From the NCBI RefSeq assembly GCF_015832195.1, contig NC_052046.1, positions 33,632,911 through 33,696,910 of the forward strand: a stretch of 64,000 nt of DNA, given 5' to 3'. The stretch is from Motacilla alba alba (lineage: Eukaryota > Chordata > Aves > Passeriformes > Motacillidae). The notes below the pieces were generated by a model. It was not told the DNA's origin. It saw nothing but the letters and a program-made list of their open reading frames with translations, and searched no databases. Positions 35,820 through 49,755 of the stretch are shown piece by piece. The position numbers were made by a program, and so were the translations under genes. How positions within the stretch are numbered: the first letter of the stretch is position 1; every line of letters begins with the position of its first letter.

Positions 35820-38056
35820 AAGATTTATTATTTTGTACTGTCCTTTGTGGTTAGGGATTTCCTTATCTTTGCAAGGTAAAAATGTGGTATGGGCTAAAAT
35901 TTGATATACCCTAAAAAAATTTATTTTAAATTTAAATTTCTGATGTAATGAATGTTTCTATCTGCCATTTCTAACACCCTAAAAGCCTTATCTTTTTCAA
36001 ATGCATTTTGCTTTGTTATGAACCCCTTTCTACTTAATTTCCACTTTATTACTTTGTCATCATTTTCCACACCATTTTAATTCTAATGCTGTCTATCACT
36101 AGCGAAATGGAAAAATTCAGTAAATGAATACTGGAGTTTGGGTCAAGTCTACAGAACAGCATTTAAACAATCTTTTCTAAATAGCTATTTTTAAACTAAT
36201 CTTACTTATTTTAAAGTTTCAGGTCAACTGAGAAGAAAGACTTCTTTGATCCCCAAATTGTTGTCTAAACATTAAGTTTGGTTTGTAGATTTGTCACATA
36301 TTTTGTGACATATTTTTGATTCTTTAAAGTTTCTTATCTCTTTGCCTAAAAGGAAACTTAGGGAAATTTAAAAATGCTGAAATGCCTGTTAATAAGTTCA
36401 AGCCTCAAAACTTGAGATTACATTGTCAATAATTTAATATATCATTCAACTTTATTGGAGCTACAGTAGGCATGTATTATTTGAAATGTTTCTTTAAAAG
36501 TAAGACAAAAGCCCAGCATTCTTGACATTCTTCTGCGGCACCTTTTTCTTGTCCAGGATATATAATTTGAACTCTGTCATCTGCTGACCTTTAATCCTTC
36601 ATTGTTTCTTAAGAAGTGTTTTTTCCTTCATCACTCGATCTCAGAATAAAAGACCTCAAAAGATTATTTTAGTTTTGACTTAGAAAACATGCTAGCTTCT
36701 ATTTTTGAGGGAAAAAATGCATAAAAGTTACTTTTAATGTTTGTATCACTTTAGAAAATCAAGACTTGAACTTAATTTTGATAATTTTCCTCCGTAGTGA
36801 CAGTTTCGAAACAAGCCTTTTCAATGTAGTTTAAACTGGGGATATGTGTTACATATGATTGCTATACTAGTGGTCAGAAATGTTTGAACAACTTTGTGGA
36901 CCAAATCTCCCTTAGGCTTAAGGGCTTAGAACTCAAAACTGTAGTGCATACAGTTAAAACAAACTATACAATTCAATTATACTATTAGGTATATTTTCAG
37001 ATTGTTGTCTTAGGCTACCAAGTTTCCAGAAGACTTCCAAAAGTGGCTCCTATTGGACAATGAAATATCAAAATATTTGATGTCTCAAATGAGGTGAAGT
37101 TAATAAAAAAATCAAACCAGATTAAAATATTGAAACCTTTTGCAACAATTATCAAGTTTTACTACAGCACACTTGCTGGTTGATGCAGTTCACGAGCACA
37201 CAGGAAATTCAAGAAGTGGACTAATTTTAGGTGTGGCTAGCACAGAACTGTATCTTTCTCTTTGCTGCTGCTGCCTCTGAAAGGGCAAATAGATGTTTCT
37301 GTATGTGGAGTCATCATGAGGAGGCTTGTGAGACGAGAATATTGTTCACTTCTAAGTGGAAATAAAGGACACAAAATCTGAGTGTCAGCAAGTCATTTTT
37401 TTCAAACAATCCCTGTGCTAAAGCTTATTGTTGTTATTATTTTTTGCTTTAAGACACACTAAGGAAGTACCAGTCATGCTAAGTTTGAGAGATGAAACAA
37501 ATGTCAGGGGAAAGAATGAGCTATGATAGGAGCTAGGAAAAATCAAGTAATAAATCTTCCTAGATGCTCTTCAAAGCAAAATGTGTGTTTAAAGAATAAG
37601 CTGTGAAAAGCTTGAAAGAAATGCCAGAGCTGTGATCATTCCATGTATTATCTCTAAATCATTGTTACATATGTGCCACACACCCTTTTAGCTCACATAT
37701 AATTAGAAAGCTGAGTCTCTTTCTGAAAAGCAGTCTTACTGTGATTTTAGAAATATCCATTCTCAATTTAATGTCATTTACTGGTATCCACTTTCTTGCA
37801 TCTATCTGGTCTGGAGATGAATTGCCCATTGGCCCCATTGTCAAAATGACAGCCTGAAAAGGGAAGCATGTGGTTGTAATAATAATGTGGTACATGTGTA
37901 GCAGGTCAGAGAAGCAACAGATTAACATTCCAGCAGATGATTTCCTTAGGGACAACTCTTGAAAGTATCAAAGGCTAAAGGTCATGACACTGATAATGTC
38001 TCTAATGTTGTTGGCAAAATAGTTGCTTGAATTTCTCCTTTCTAGGGGTAATGCTT

Positions 38057-38098
38057 TTTCTTTGTTTTTTTTTGTTTGTTTTTTTTTTTTTTTTTTCC
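38057..38098 (+). repeat. T-rich low-complexity tract
   Basis: The tract consists of ttttgttt units ending in a run of about 17 T. It is about 250 bases upstream of the plus-strand CR1 and unrelated to its 3' end. Confidence 0.85.
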
Positions 38099-38344
38099 AA
38101 TTAGGTACTGAAACCTGCTGTGAACCCTGATAAATTAGTTCCATAAATATTAGTCTAATTATATAGGTAGTAATGGTGTTTAAATCAATCAATTGTCTGC
38201 TCTCCATTAAGTCATGTATTGAAATGAAGTGGTTTAAGTGAAGAAGATTTCTTTGTGACCTAGAATATTGTTATGGAAAATTTTGGAAAATGTTTTATTA
38301 TTTCAGGCAATTCACAATGGATTCTTCATTTCCATTATAGGAAG

Positions 38345-39512
38345 CATAAAAGATGGGAGGCCAGTGTACATGAACAAAAAGCTCTTAGCCAAACTCAAAG
38401 ACAAAAAAGGAAGCATAAAAAGGGTCAAAGAATTATAAGTAACAGGGAGGAGTAGTAAAACACTGCCCGTGCATCCTGGGATGGACCTAGGAAAGTTAAA
38501 AGGAATTGAACCTGGCCAAGGTCATCAAAGACAACAAAAAGTGTTTTAGTAAGTACCTAGGTAGAGGGCAAACTAAGGGATATGTGGGCTCACTGCTCGA
38601 TGAGACAGTGGACTTGGTTATACAAGACATGGGAAAGGCTGAGCTGCCTTCTTTGCCTCAGTCTTTACAGAAAGACTGGTCTTTAGGAAGGCCAGATTCC
38701 CTGCAGGAAGGAAGAAATACTCTTGGTGGAAGAGGATCAGGTCAGAGACTACGAGTGAACCAGGCATATGTAAATCCGTGGGTTCATGGGGTGCACTAAC
38801 GGCATCTGGCAGGTGTTATTGCAGGGACACTCTCAACAATCTTTGATAGATCCCAGCAACTGGGAGAAGTATGCAAAGACTGGAGGAAATAAAATGTCAT
38901 AGTGTCACCTCTATCTTCAAGAAGGTTAAGTATGACCCAGAGGACTACAGACAGGCAAGCCTTGCCTTGGTTTCTGGGATGGAGCTGGACCAGCTAATCC
39001 TGGAAACAATTTCCAGGCACAAAAGCACAAGAAAGTCATTAGGAGATGTCAGCATGGCTACACCAAAGGGAAGGGCCACAGGCTTGACAAGGGGCTGAAA
39101 GATCCCTCACGTATAAGTCTGAAAGAGTTGGAACTGAATGGAACAAGGCACACAGAGATCCCATCAATATGTGCGAGGTTGTGAAAGAAGGGTGCAAAGA
39201 GGACAGAGACAGTCTCTTCTCAGTGGTGCTCAGTGAACAGAACAAGGCAATGGATTCAAACTGATCCATGGGATACTGCCTCTAAACATTGCAAATCTGT
39301 TTTTATCTGGGAGGGTGACTGAGCACTGGCACCAGATGTCCGTGGAGGTTATGGAATCTTCACCCTCTGAGATACTCAAAAGCCACTGGGACAAGTTTCT
39401 GTGCAAATAGTTGTATGTTGAGCAGGGGATTTGGACCAGATGACTTTCAGAGGACAGTGTCAACTTCAACCATTCTGTGATTCTGTAACTGTGATTCTAT
39501 GATTCTGTGAAA
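38345..39512 (+). mobile_element. CR1 LINE, plus strand, internally deleted
   Basis: This is the only CR1 clearly on the plus strand. It starts near 38345 inside ORF2 (gggaggccagtgtacatgaa, then the lysine-rich linker). It passes NLAKVIKDNKKCFSKYLG at about 38506-38565 and DLVIQDMGKAEL at about 38611-38646. The RT block IFKK followed by DPEDYRQASLALVSG is at about 38917-38985. The sequence then jumps to the 3' UTR (cactgggacaagtttctgtgc, ggaccagatgacttt) and ends in the octamer-like tail at 39471-39510 (attctgtgattctgt, gattctatgattctgtga). The RT core between motif 0 and the C-terminus is mostly deleted. It is inactive. Confidence 0.9.
38506..39098 (+). pseudogene. CR1 ORF2 fragment (linker and start of RT, broken)
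   Basis: The frame at 38506-38799 carries NLAKVIKDNKKCFSKYLGRG and DLVIQDMGKAELPS, the linker between the endonuclease and RT of CR1. A second frame (38871-39098) carries SVTSIFKKVKYDPEDYR and LDQLILETISRH, then QHGYTKG-like sequence in a shifted frame (cagcatggctacaccaaagg). Between them lie a frameshift and lost sequence. The catalytic FSKAFD and YADD regions are not found. It is non-functional. Confidence 0.85.
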
Positions 39513-39514
39513 TT

Positions 39515-42500
39515 ACAGTGTTTGACCAAAATTGCTTTTTAAAAGTATTCGAGTGTTAAAAGTAACAGAAAAAAAAATCACCAACAAACAAGTTTTGTGG
39601 GTTTCAAATCAAGTGAACTTTCTTGGCAAGTAAATAGACTTTTGCACTATCTGACAGCCTTGCCAAACCCAAGCAGAGGTCTGCAACTCAATACCTCAGT
39701 ATTGAAATGTTTGAAATTGGTTGAGGCTAGAAACTGCAAATGGAGTCTTTTAATTAGCTTAAGGTACCGAGATGAAAGAGACCCCTTTTCATGCTCATGG
39801 CTGTTTTCACCGTGTGTGGTATTTCCTTCCTCCACTGATGAGACATAGGTGTGCCTAACCAATGTTTCATTATACTGAAACAGAAAAACTGATTCTCGAT
39901 TCATTTCACTGTGTGACATATGGGCTGGAGTGAGCAGCACTCACGTGCTCAAATAGCCTAAAGCAAGTAGTTTAATAGATTCCATGACTACTTGATGTGC
40001 CTGAACAAAAAAGAGGGGCCAAGGGGACTCTGGCAAGAAGTAGCAGGAGGAAAATTAGGCAGGGTCAGACAATGAACCAAAGGTTTTCTCCTGTTTCCTA
40101 AAATATTGGTATGCCTGCTCTGCTGAATGTACTGTTTCTTTTTAAAGCTTCTGGAAATACTCTTACAAAAATTCAAAACACAGCCACAAATCACTTATAG
40201 GAGACAAAAAACAATAAGTAGTGTCAGCACAGAGGGATATGTTTTACTTGGTCCTGCCACAAGGAATTATAGTGGTCTGTGATGAGTGGAATATAAAGTA
40301 GCATAAGTTACCTGTTGACAACAGGGTTTGAAATTATAAAATGTAAAACCAATATATTTCCCTCACCGTATCAAACAGCTGGGATTTTTTATACCTAGTA
40401 GTGGAATAGCATGTCATTTTTCAGAGCCCCATAATTCTGTAAGCGTGTTTAAGCGCATGCTGTTATTTATTTGGTTTGGGTTTTTGTTTCAAGTATTACA
40501 TATACTGTGATGCACAGAGATGCAAATATAATAACAGTGATCAGCATTTTGTGAAAAGCTGTTATCATAGATGGTTTTCCAGTCTTAACTTTGGTTTTGC
40601 TCATTTAGGAGATTGTATTTAATATACTGAAATAGCTAGCAATATTACTATCCTCTTATGAATCATCACTGAGCTAAAAATCCTGAAGGAATCTTATTTT
40701 TTCATGCTATTTAAAAATCTAATTATAAAAATAAGCCTTGATGAGGAACTGACTGCAGCAGAGTTCAAATAAGAGCTTTTTGAATGACAGATGGTAATAA
40801 GCAAGTCACGCAGTTAGATGATGGTTTATGTGCTAGACATTATAGGTGTTGTAACTATTGACCCATGTTAATGTGGTTACTCTGGCAAATAAAATGCAGG
40901 AAACAAAGCTACCTTGGATGACTTATCCCAGCTGCTGATTAGTAGAATATTTGTCTGTCAGCAGCAGGGCCCTCTCAGTTGCCAGATCTAAAATCCCTAC
41001 CACCTTGTCTTTTCCCTTTCAGTCCCTTTTTCACATGCTTTGCCATTCTTATTACTGTTCTCTCAATCTACGTCTTTAATACCACCTTGATGTTTCTGGT
41101 AAAGAATCTGATTCTGACAAATAGAGCTAATAGGGTCAGGAGGAAGCAGAGGTAGTTGGAAAGGTGTTTATCTCCTCTTGCAAAAGGTGAATGAGGCTTT
41201 TGTCTAGAAGGCACCCTCAAGGCCTTGTACAGAATGATGGCAAAATAAAATGAAATGCAATAAATGGGAATGGCAGCCGGGATAGTTGCTAGATTTGCTA
41301 TCCATATGAACTGACCCAATCACCCGTAATTGTAACACTGAGGAACAACTAATAAGCTGTAATCTGAACACCTGTGATTCAAGTGCAGGAAAATATGTGG
41401 CAATGGCAAACAGACTTGATAAAATCCAGCCTTGGTTTGTTAAATGTTTATCTTACCAAATATTTCAAAATAAACATATCTTTTCCACCTTTTGTAGTAG
41501 TTGCACTGGGATGTGCAGCTAAGATGCAGCCGTTCCTATGGTTCCCCACACTATTTCTTTCTGCCATGTTGTTATGTGCTGAATAAAGCTGGCACAGCTT
41601 TTGGGTCATTGCCAGTTGTGGGAAGTATGCCTGCGCTGGAGAAATGGGCTGTTAGTAAGTGAACCAGCAGGCTTACAGCATTTCCTCGGTAATTATGATA
41701 TGGTGATTATGATACTTTCTGGCTACCTCTCTCCTACTTAATGTATATTATTCTTGAAATAGACCATAGGAATGTCAATTTTAGTCTTTCCAGGATAGAA
41801 GGTGAATGCTGACTGTCTGTCTGGTCTTTTAAATTGTTGGCCTGCGTAGAGTCAGGGAGTTTTTAGGATGGACAATGGTGCAGCAAAGGTGGATGACAGT
41901 TGCAAGGCACATGTTTTAGATAGCCCAAAGAACTCTGAGCAGATTCAACACTTGTGCTGCCTCAAGGGAGCCTGAGCTGTTAACGGAAGATGTTTGCTCA
42001 TTAACAGCACAAGTTCAAGGAGCTCATAATACAGGAGGTACTGCCTGGGTCCTGTGGCAGAGCCCATGACATCATTCAACTTGTCCAGGTACAAGTTTAT
42101 GATTTCATTTTCCAGTCCTTTGAATTTCTTCAAAACCAAAAGTACTGTGTTACCTCTGTATTACCATGTGGTATTACCATAATGCATTTCCTCTGTCTTA
42201 CCATAATGATACATTACCCTCATTATTTTATTCCACTACTTATAGCCCTTCCTGCATATGACTTACCCCTTAATTTTTAAAATTATTTTTATGTTAAACA
42301 AAGATGAAGAAATTGAGTCAGCTGGAGTCTTACAAAAGTCAGTGTGAATGTGCACAACAATTTTTTTGGCTATTGATATTAATCTGGTGGTTTATATTAT
42401 TCTTAACAATGAACCAGTGACTCTAGTTGTGCTTAGAACTGCTGCTATTGCTTTTCTCTTTGTCAATGTTTTTGCGTGTTTCAGTGCCCAGGCCATTTCT

Positions 42501-42640
42501 GTGACTGAAGTATGTTCAGACCAGGGCCTGGCTGCTCGGTGAAGACTATCATAACTGAGCTAGTGGTTACTTGGAATAAAAGTGGCCTTTGCAGACAAGA
42601 AGTGTGATTTCCTATTTTCCCTTTAAAAATGCAGTTATTT
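39515..42640. other. Unique AT-rich non-coding sequence
   Basis: No gene or transposon was recognised. The minus-strand open frame at 41945-42139 reads rather protein-like (GLENEIINLYLDKLND) but depends on a TTG start, is short and has no known match in my memory. Open frames at 39597-39848 and 41068-41319 are also without motif. A region of varied composition near 40920-41060 shows nothing identifiable. Confidence 0.6.
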
Positions 42641-42652
42641 AATAATTTTGGA

Positions 42653-42668
42653 ATATATATATATATAT
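42653..42668. repeat. (AT)8 microsatellite
   Basis: A perfect dinucleotide run is followed by gtatat. It is a short version of the (TA)n tract at 49703-49753. Confidence 0.9.
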
Positions 42669-42689
42669 GTATATTTCTGGAAAATACTG

Positions 42690-45600
42690 GTTTCATCCTG
42701 ATATGAAACAGGTTAGTATCCCACTAGGATAGAAAAAACCACTCCCTGTAAAAAATGCTCAAAGATAGATTTATTTCTATGTATTTTTCCCTTGTTTATC
42801 GACTAAGTTCAGCTAGATTTGGAAGAATTTTATGAAAAATAACTCAGCCAAGTAATGCCCACACTGAACTCAGCACTTCCCTGCCCCTTGAGAAAGCTAC
42901 AGACAGCAAGAAAGGAGGAAAATGAATTGACAGATACGAAACTCAGTGAAGAACTAAGCAAATAAAATCAGGTCAAAGGAACAAGGACATATGGTCTTCT
43001 GCATCTTCTGAGAAGGAAGGAGGACAGGGAAGTGGGCAGAAAATGAAGGTAATTGCTCATAATTGGGGGTTTTATCCAATTCTGTTCAGTCTTGTGGAGT
43101 TGTTAATTACTTCTATCCAGTCTCCATTGCAGCATGACACACAACCTGCTCACACATGCAGCAATGAAGGTGTGTATGTGCCGTACTGGTGCCCTTATCT
43201 TTCTGTCCTTCCTCTTCTTTCTGCTCTAATTTTGTTGGTGTTGTGCATGCATTGTGATAGCCTTGTGTTCAAGTTCTGGATTTTGCCCAGATTTTTTGTT
43301 TGTTTATCCATGTTTAGTCTTACAGATGGAACATATGTACCTCTTAAATCAACTGCTCAAAGCTGAAGTTTTCTTACGCCACTTTGCAGTCACTGAAGGC
43401 TACTAAGGATGTATTTCACAAAACAGGTTCATCTTAATTGACTACATCAGGCTTGCTGTTAGTCTCATCTGGGCTTTGTGCAGAAGACTTGTTTACCTCT
43501 GAGTCAGACGACCTCAATGTTCACTTTTTCTGAACTCATTCACCAATGCCAAGGTTACTTCTCCCTAAGTTTTTATTAACACTAGTCCTGTTGATACCCT
43601 GCTGATGGCCCAAACACCTTCTTTCCATGAAGTTCAGCTAGGACTGATTTTTTTTGTATCCTTGCAGTATTGCCAGTGCCCATGTGCCAGCTGGCAATAA
43701 GGACTTAGGAGCTGACACAGGCTAAGGATAGGTGCAGGCTGAGGCTACTTGCTTTTAATGTGAAAATGCCACTTTCTGGGACCTGTAAGTTTACTGAGTC
43801 CTGTGGAAAGAGGAGATACCATTTTTGCTGGTGAGAGCCTGTGACAAGCAGACTTGATAGACCATCTTTATGGTAGCTGGAGGATCACAGCGGAAGGTCT
43901 GTTTGCACTATGTGCAAACCATGTGCCAACAACAGTTGCCTTTGCTGGCTGGGTGCCGAGGAAGACTAGCAGTGTTGAGGACTTTTCACTGGAAGCAGGT
44001 CTGAACTACATCTCTATTTTTTATTGCCGAGATTTTCAAAGTGTTTGGAGACTGGCCAAAATAATATATTTATTAAATTAACCCATGAGTTATATAATGT
44101 TTCAGTAATATGTTACTTTTCTCTGGCAAACCTGGAAAATACAGGACTCACATCTTTCCTGAACACAGTATCACTTTTAAAAAGGGGTCTTTTCTCAGCT
44201 GTCAGTTGTATTGCATACTACATGCCAGCAGTAACAGAGTGCAGAGAAATCAGAAGAGAGCTAGTCCAAGGAAGAGATAAGACTCAAGGGTCTATGCTTT
44301 TATTTTTCATATGACCCTGGTGACTGAAACCAGGATTGACAGTTAAAATTTGTTGCTGCAATTTGGTTCTTGGAAATCTATCAAAACTGTTTGAGGTAAG
44401 GAAGCAAATTCGAGAGAAATGTTCTGTTTGGATTTACTCGGTTCAGTTCAGTTTCGGATGGCAGGCTTCTGTACTGTCTTTCATTTAGGTCCCACGTGCC
44501 TGAAATGCAAAATTGACTTGGACTTGTTCAGAATCAGGAAAAGAAGGCAAAAATTACTGGAAGTTTACATGCAGCTTGCAAGCAGAGTGAGAGGGGAATG
44601 AGATTTAACTACCAGGTTCTAAATGGCCATGAACAGAAGAAAAATGCATTGAAATGAAGCAGCTTCCCTTGGGTCAAAATGTACAGAGCTAGCCTGAAAA
44701 TAAATTCTGTGCCTCAAGCTGTGGTACCCTTTTTCTATTTCTTCTGCCTAAGGAAATTGGTAAGGATAAGCACTGCTTTCCAAATAGCAGTTTGTTAGCT
44801 GTCAGCAGCACCTGGATGTGACAAAAGCAAAATCCAGCTTTTACAGGTTTTCAGTAGTGACCAGTCATTGAGTTGAAAAGAGAGGAATCATCAGATGTTG
44901 CTTCTCAAACAAAGACAGAGTTTTCATGCTCAGCACCTCAAAGAAAACTTATGTTTTCTTTCAAAAAAAGATCTTTGTTCCTTTGAAGTAATGGCAGGCG
45001 ATGTGAAATGAATTTTAATCAGGACCTGTCAATACCTATCAGTGCACAGCATTTCATATCAATGATAGTAAGAGTCTGAAGGGAATGGCAAACTGGAGAA
45101 AGTAAAATCTGGAGTCAAAGCACAGAGCTTCCAGTATCCAGGTCAGATAGGGACGCTAAATGTCTTTTGAGTATCAGAATGATTTCCATCAAAGGAAAAA
45201 CACACAAGATAACTCCTTATATAAGTATCCTTAATATAATCCCATTTCTTGAAGGAATTTTTAAAAATATTTCATTAAAAGCAAAATGGAATGGATGGGT
45301 TTACAAAAGAAATACACATTTTAGCAAAATGAATAGAACCACAGTCTTCAGTATAGTATCAAATACTCTGTGTTTCCTGATAAAACTACTTGATGCAACA
45401 ATGAAAAATCTTATGTAGACACTAAACTTAGAAATTCAGAAACCATTTGTATAATTGTTAACTGTCAGAGTAGAAACAGTTAAAATCAGGATAGTTAGGA
45501 GAGATAAATTCAAGTAATAGATGGTGATTCTATCATTCCTGTTTTGCTCCTGTTCTGCATAGTGTTTTTCCTGACAGTTCATCTTCTGACACACGAAATT

Positions 45601-46555
45601 GTAAATCATCTGGAGGGAGGACATGATTATTTTTAATGGCAAATAGGTCAAATAACAATGACTTCAAGATTGCTATCATGCTCTTCGCAATGTGACAAAA
45701 CTGGGACATGAATTTCACCTACAGATATCAATACTGTAAATGTCCTTCTAACATAGTTTTAGTGAAAATAACCAACCAATGGTATTAAATGCTATGAGAA
45801 GTGAGGGTCATATGCAAAGCAAAACAGATACCATGTGCCAGAGCTTTTGCAATTTCATCTCCAATCCTCTGGAGTTAAAGTCTCATCATCTTTTCTGAAG
45901 CTTTCTGATTGCTTCAGGACATAAACTAACATAAGACAGTGCTTTTCACTGTTATTTCTCTGAAGCACCTCTGCTGGCAACCAGGTTAGCTGTAACTTAA
46001 GTCTCACCAAAAAAAGAAACTTTTTTTGCAAATTTTTCCAGGAGTCACAAGGATATTCCTGTTGGACTGTCACTGGTAAAAACAACCTTGTTGCCAGGTT
46101 TCATAGTGCTGGTTGTCATAATGGGGAAAATAATAGTGCTAACAGAGGAAGCAGCATTAGGTGGATGGGTGGAGGGAAAACACTTTAAACATTATCCAGT
46201 GGGAAAAACCACAAGATGTCATGTGCCAAAGGGACAGATTTTACTCTTTTCAGATGCCCTCGCCCACTCTCACTGCAATGCAGAGCAAATGTGTGTTGTT
46301 GACAGGGAAACTGATGCTTACAGACAGATATTCCTGTAAATGTAGGGCTGCAGGGAGTGTGGACGCACACATCACAGCACTGAGGCAGGCTACACCACAA
46401 CTAGAGTTGGAGTGAAATGGCAAACCTGATCCCTTTCACTCACCAGACATTTGTTTTGACATCAGTCTCAGATTATGAGTGAGATTGGTAGGCTTTCTTT
46501 CTGCTTTTTTTGCACTTTCTCACTCTTCACTGTGTCATCTCCCTTGTCACTCTCC
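42690..46555. other. Unique AT-rich non-coding sequence
   Basis: No gene or mobile element could be recognised. The open frame at 43043-43366 (107 codons) reads as a hydrophobic, cysteine-rich peptide without a signal-peptide-like layout or conserved motif. Frames at 43854-44314 and 46088-46415 are equally anonymous. The sequence is moderately mixed in composition, with no long simple repeats. Confidence 0.6.
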
Positions 46556-46560
46556 CTATC

Positions 46561-46581
46561 AAAAAAAAAAAAAAAAAAAAA
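46561..46581 (+). repeat. Poly-A run (21)
   Basis: An uninterrupted A21 follows ccctatc. A retroposed transcript would show gene sequence just upstream and a target duplication. Upstream is only pyrimidine-rich DNA (46495-46558), so this is treated as a simple homopolymer. Confidence 0.9.
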
Positions 46582-46584
46582 GGT

Positions 46585-49500
46585 AAAAGTTAGACCACTG
46601 GCAATCACTCTTTTTAATATGCTGCAGGGGCAGAGATGTGTCTAGATCAAGATTTTCAAGCTTGCAGCTAACCACATGGAGAGATAAAATGAGCGTACAG
46701 AGCACCTGCAGTCATACACTAAGAGAGACTAATAGAAAAACACTCAGAGCTCAAAACAAAATCCAGTTTCACTGAACAACAATTTCCCTCGGGCTTGTTT
46801 TCCTATCTGGGTTAAAAAGAGAAAGGGCCAGAAAAAAAAAGCATTGTGCCAGGCCCTTCACACAGCATATCAGGGTTTTTCAAGTCCCATAAGAATCTGT
46901 TCACTTTTGTTTTTTCTTTTTCTGAAGGAATGGAGAGATATTTCACAGATTTCTTATAATGTAGTGTTGCATCCAAAATGGGTGTTTAGAATGAAACAAG
47001 ACATTGTATCTGTATTATATGCTTCAAAGGTAAAAGCAAAAGGAATTTTTATTTTCAAATATGAAATAAGACTTTAATTGTCATGAAAAATATCTATCTA
47101 ACCCCTGCCTATAAACACCTTCTCAAGTACTGTCATATGCATCATATTCCCCAGAAATTCCCATTTTAGTTATTTCTGAACATAGCAAATCTAAGGGGCA
47201 GGCCTGGCTAGAATTCTGTATTGAGCTTGAAGGTAATCTGAAAAATAACCTGCATTATGGTAGAGAGTTTATAAAGGCTGAGGCTGTTGTGGAATGAGCC
47301 AAGGAAGAGGCATGATGTCTGCAAAAAGCACTGAGGAGCTGGACAGATTTACTCCTAGCTAAGGGTTGCACATCATACCAGCTATAAAATTCTTGTGAAA
47401 TTTATCATGCTTATGTTCAAATGAACTGTGCAACTTTAACTTCCTAAATTACTCCTCTCACAGTGCCAAACCTATCCTGCTTCTTGGTGCAGTAACAAGG
47501 CAGAAAAATTACTGCAACAAAACCTAGCAAAAAAACTCCCTTCCTATTCATCTGTTTAGCTGTCTACATAACAATTCGGGCAATTTCTACATTGACCACT
47601 TATTTATATCTCCAAATCTGAGGAGTGGAGACTAAGAGGATTTGACGCAGTGTCAGACAGTGATATCAGGACTGAATTTCAGACATTCCTGCCTCTTGAA
47701 ATTCTACAAAAGCCACTCCATAATTTGTTTCTGTTGTTGAGCTTTCTCTCTCTTTCTTTTTGTAATCATAAAAGCCTGCCTTGCAAAGCATGTCAGCTTA
47801 CTGGTACAGGTGCAGAGGAGAGCATGGCTGAGAGATTGTGATGTGACCTTTGATTTCACACTACTGAGTCCTGAATATGACCATACTTCCTGGATTTATT
47901 ATGATGTTGTGATTAGGTAATACAACACATTTAATAACAGTATGACCTCTTGATGCATTTTAACTCTGACGATTTTCTGACACTTTTTTTTGTGGACAAG
48001 TTTGGTCTTAGATCAGTGAGGATATGAGGGTTAAAGAGAAATATTTTTGTTTTATTTGAGTAAAACTGTCAAACTGAATGATAGAGTTTGGGTCTCAAAT
48101 ATGAAAAAAATGACATCTTTGGGTCTGTTTCAATTTTCTTCTCCAAATTTTTTTCTACTGTGTTGCAGTCCATCTTCCTTTTCTGAAAAATGACAGTGGA
48201 ACAAAATTTGTTTCACTTCATTGATGTTTCTCACTAGTTTTCCATTAGGAAGCCCAGTGTGGGTAGAGGCTGACTGATGCCATCAGGATCAATACAGACG
48301 CAGTTTGAATCTCCTGTGGTTTTGTGTTTCCGGGACATGAACATGTCTGATGCTAGAACATTTTGCAGTGCTGTTGCCATTGCTTCCCAGGAGTAGGATT
48401 TTTGTGTACTGTCCTCCAAAGACAGGTGAGATGAGGCCATTTCCCTATTGAAACTATGGAAAAAGACAGGAATAATATTTTTGTTTACAAGAGAAAGAGG
48501 ATTATTTTTTTCTTATTTAACTAGGAAACACATAAAAACCCTGTGTTTCTACTGATGGTGTCCATGCTGCATTAACATGGGAAAAACCTGCCAAAAACAT
48601 GAATTTTAAAAGACTTTTGTACAACATTAACAGTTTCATAAGTACTTCAGTAAAAATCTTTATTTTCCTCTTGTTTCTAGGCCATTGATTCTCCATTTCA
48701 ACATCTCAGCATTTTTCAGCACATAAAGAATTTTTTTATGTTTTCTTCAATATTGTATCCAAATGTAAACTAAGAATGCAGCCTCTTCACACATCTCCAT
48801 TCCACAGAGGTTTTCAGTGTCTGAACAGCTTTTTCACATCTCTACACACTCCCCTACTGAGCTGCCCTCTCACTGTGAGCCACAAATCTGCACAGCATCC
48901 CTGACTATTTATTAAGCTCTGAGAATGTGTGCACTAACATAAAGATCAACTGAAGGCAATGGCTTCTCTGGAGAGCTTAATAAAAATGCATAAAGGAGAA
49001 AGGCACAGTGCTGTGAAGCTGAGGAAAAAAATTACTTTCATACTGTATGTACCTGTAGCATGATTTTACATGATCCCTGCATGCTTTCCTCTCTATTTTT
49101 CATAGTGTCCACAGCGGCAGTCATAGGAATAAGGCTCACAGCTGTCCACATATGTGCCTGTAGAGCTCAGGTTCTGACTTTAAATAGTAAAAACCCTATA
49201 TATTTGTCATTTACACAAAAGGGGATTTTTTGTATTAAGAGAACAAGCATATTATTTTAAAAAATTTCTTACTCACACTCCTAAAATGTACTTGTTTTCA
49301 GAGGTATTTTTATTTAACTCAGTTCTTCAGTAGTGTGATTTTCAATTTGTTTTTCAATTGAAAATATGATAATTTTTCTTTTGTTTTGTAACAACAATAA
49401 TATAAATGAAGCAAAACAAAACAAAAAGCCAGCAAAAATTAACTTGCTCAGTTCCAGGCAATGTATCTTAAGCAATACTACTAAAACAAGTATATTAACT

Positions 49501-49610
49501 AAGTGTGCATCCTCTGTTTGCCAGCTTTGTTTTCCCAGGTTCTCCCCACACTGTAAAGCCCTTGTTTAAGTCTTCAGGCATTCTTTTCTTCATGAGCTCT
49601 CTTTCTGGAT
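46585..49610. other. Unique AT-rich non-coding sequence
   Basis: Nothing recognisable was seen. Open frames are all under 80 codons and without motifs. A pyrimidine-rich patch (about 47725-47765) and several A/T runs are the only departures from random-looking AT-rich DNA. A small inverted repeat, attttcaatt/aattgaaaat, lies at 49338-49365. Confidence 0.65.
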
Positions 49611-49616
49611 TTATGG

Positions 49617-49634
49617 AAAAAAAAAAAAAAAAAG
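49617..49634 (+). repeat. Poly-A run (18)
   Basis: A18 follows ttatgg. No retroposed sequence is recognisable upstream. Confidence 0.9.
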
Positions 49635-49699
49635 TAGACAATTAAAGAAAATAAATTTTACTGGTAATCCAGTAAGAAGCATCCCTACCCATCATATAC

Positions 49700-49702
<3 letters not shown>

Positions 49703-49753
<51 letters not shown>
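49703..49753. repeat. (TA)25 microsatellite
   Basis: About 25 uninterrupted TA units make this the longest perfect microsatellite in the window. Perfect TA tracts of this length tend to be unstable and can extrude cruciforms, so the copy number here may be polymorphic or an assembly approximation. Confidence 0.95.

Positions 49754-49754
<1 letters not shown>

Positions 49755-49755
<1 letters not shown>

Larger units (their letters stand above)
35065..38335. other. Unique AT-rich non-coding sequence with long T-runs
   Basis: No gene or mobile element was recognised. Two long T-rich tracts stand out, about 35767-35819 (T-runs broken by ggttttttgg) and about 38057-38098. Their overlapping open frames read as phenylalanine- or lysine-rich peptides and are not genes. 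The open frames at 35234-35443, 37665-37955 and 37968-38207 show no motif. Confidence 0.65.

Noticed and set aside
41945..42139. Protein-like minus-strand frame (GLENEIINLYLDKLND)
   Set aside because: It is only 65 codons, needs a non-ATG start, has a stop shortly upstream, and I recognise no family.
46495..46581. Poly-A run as the tail of a processed pseudogene
   Set aside because: No transcript-like sequence or target duplication is visible upstream; the preceding DNA is pyrimidine-rich filler.
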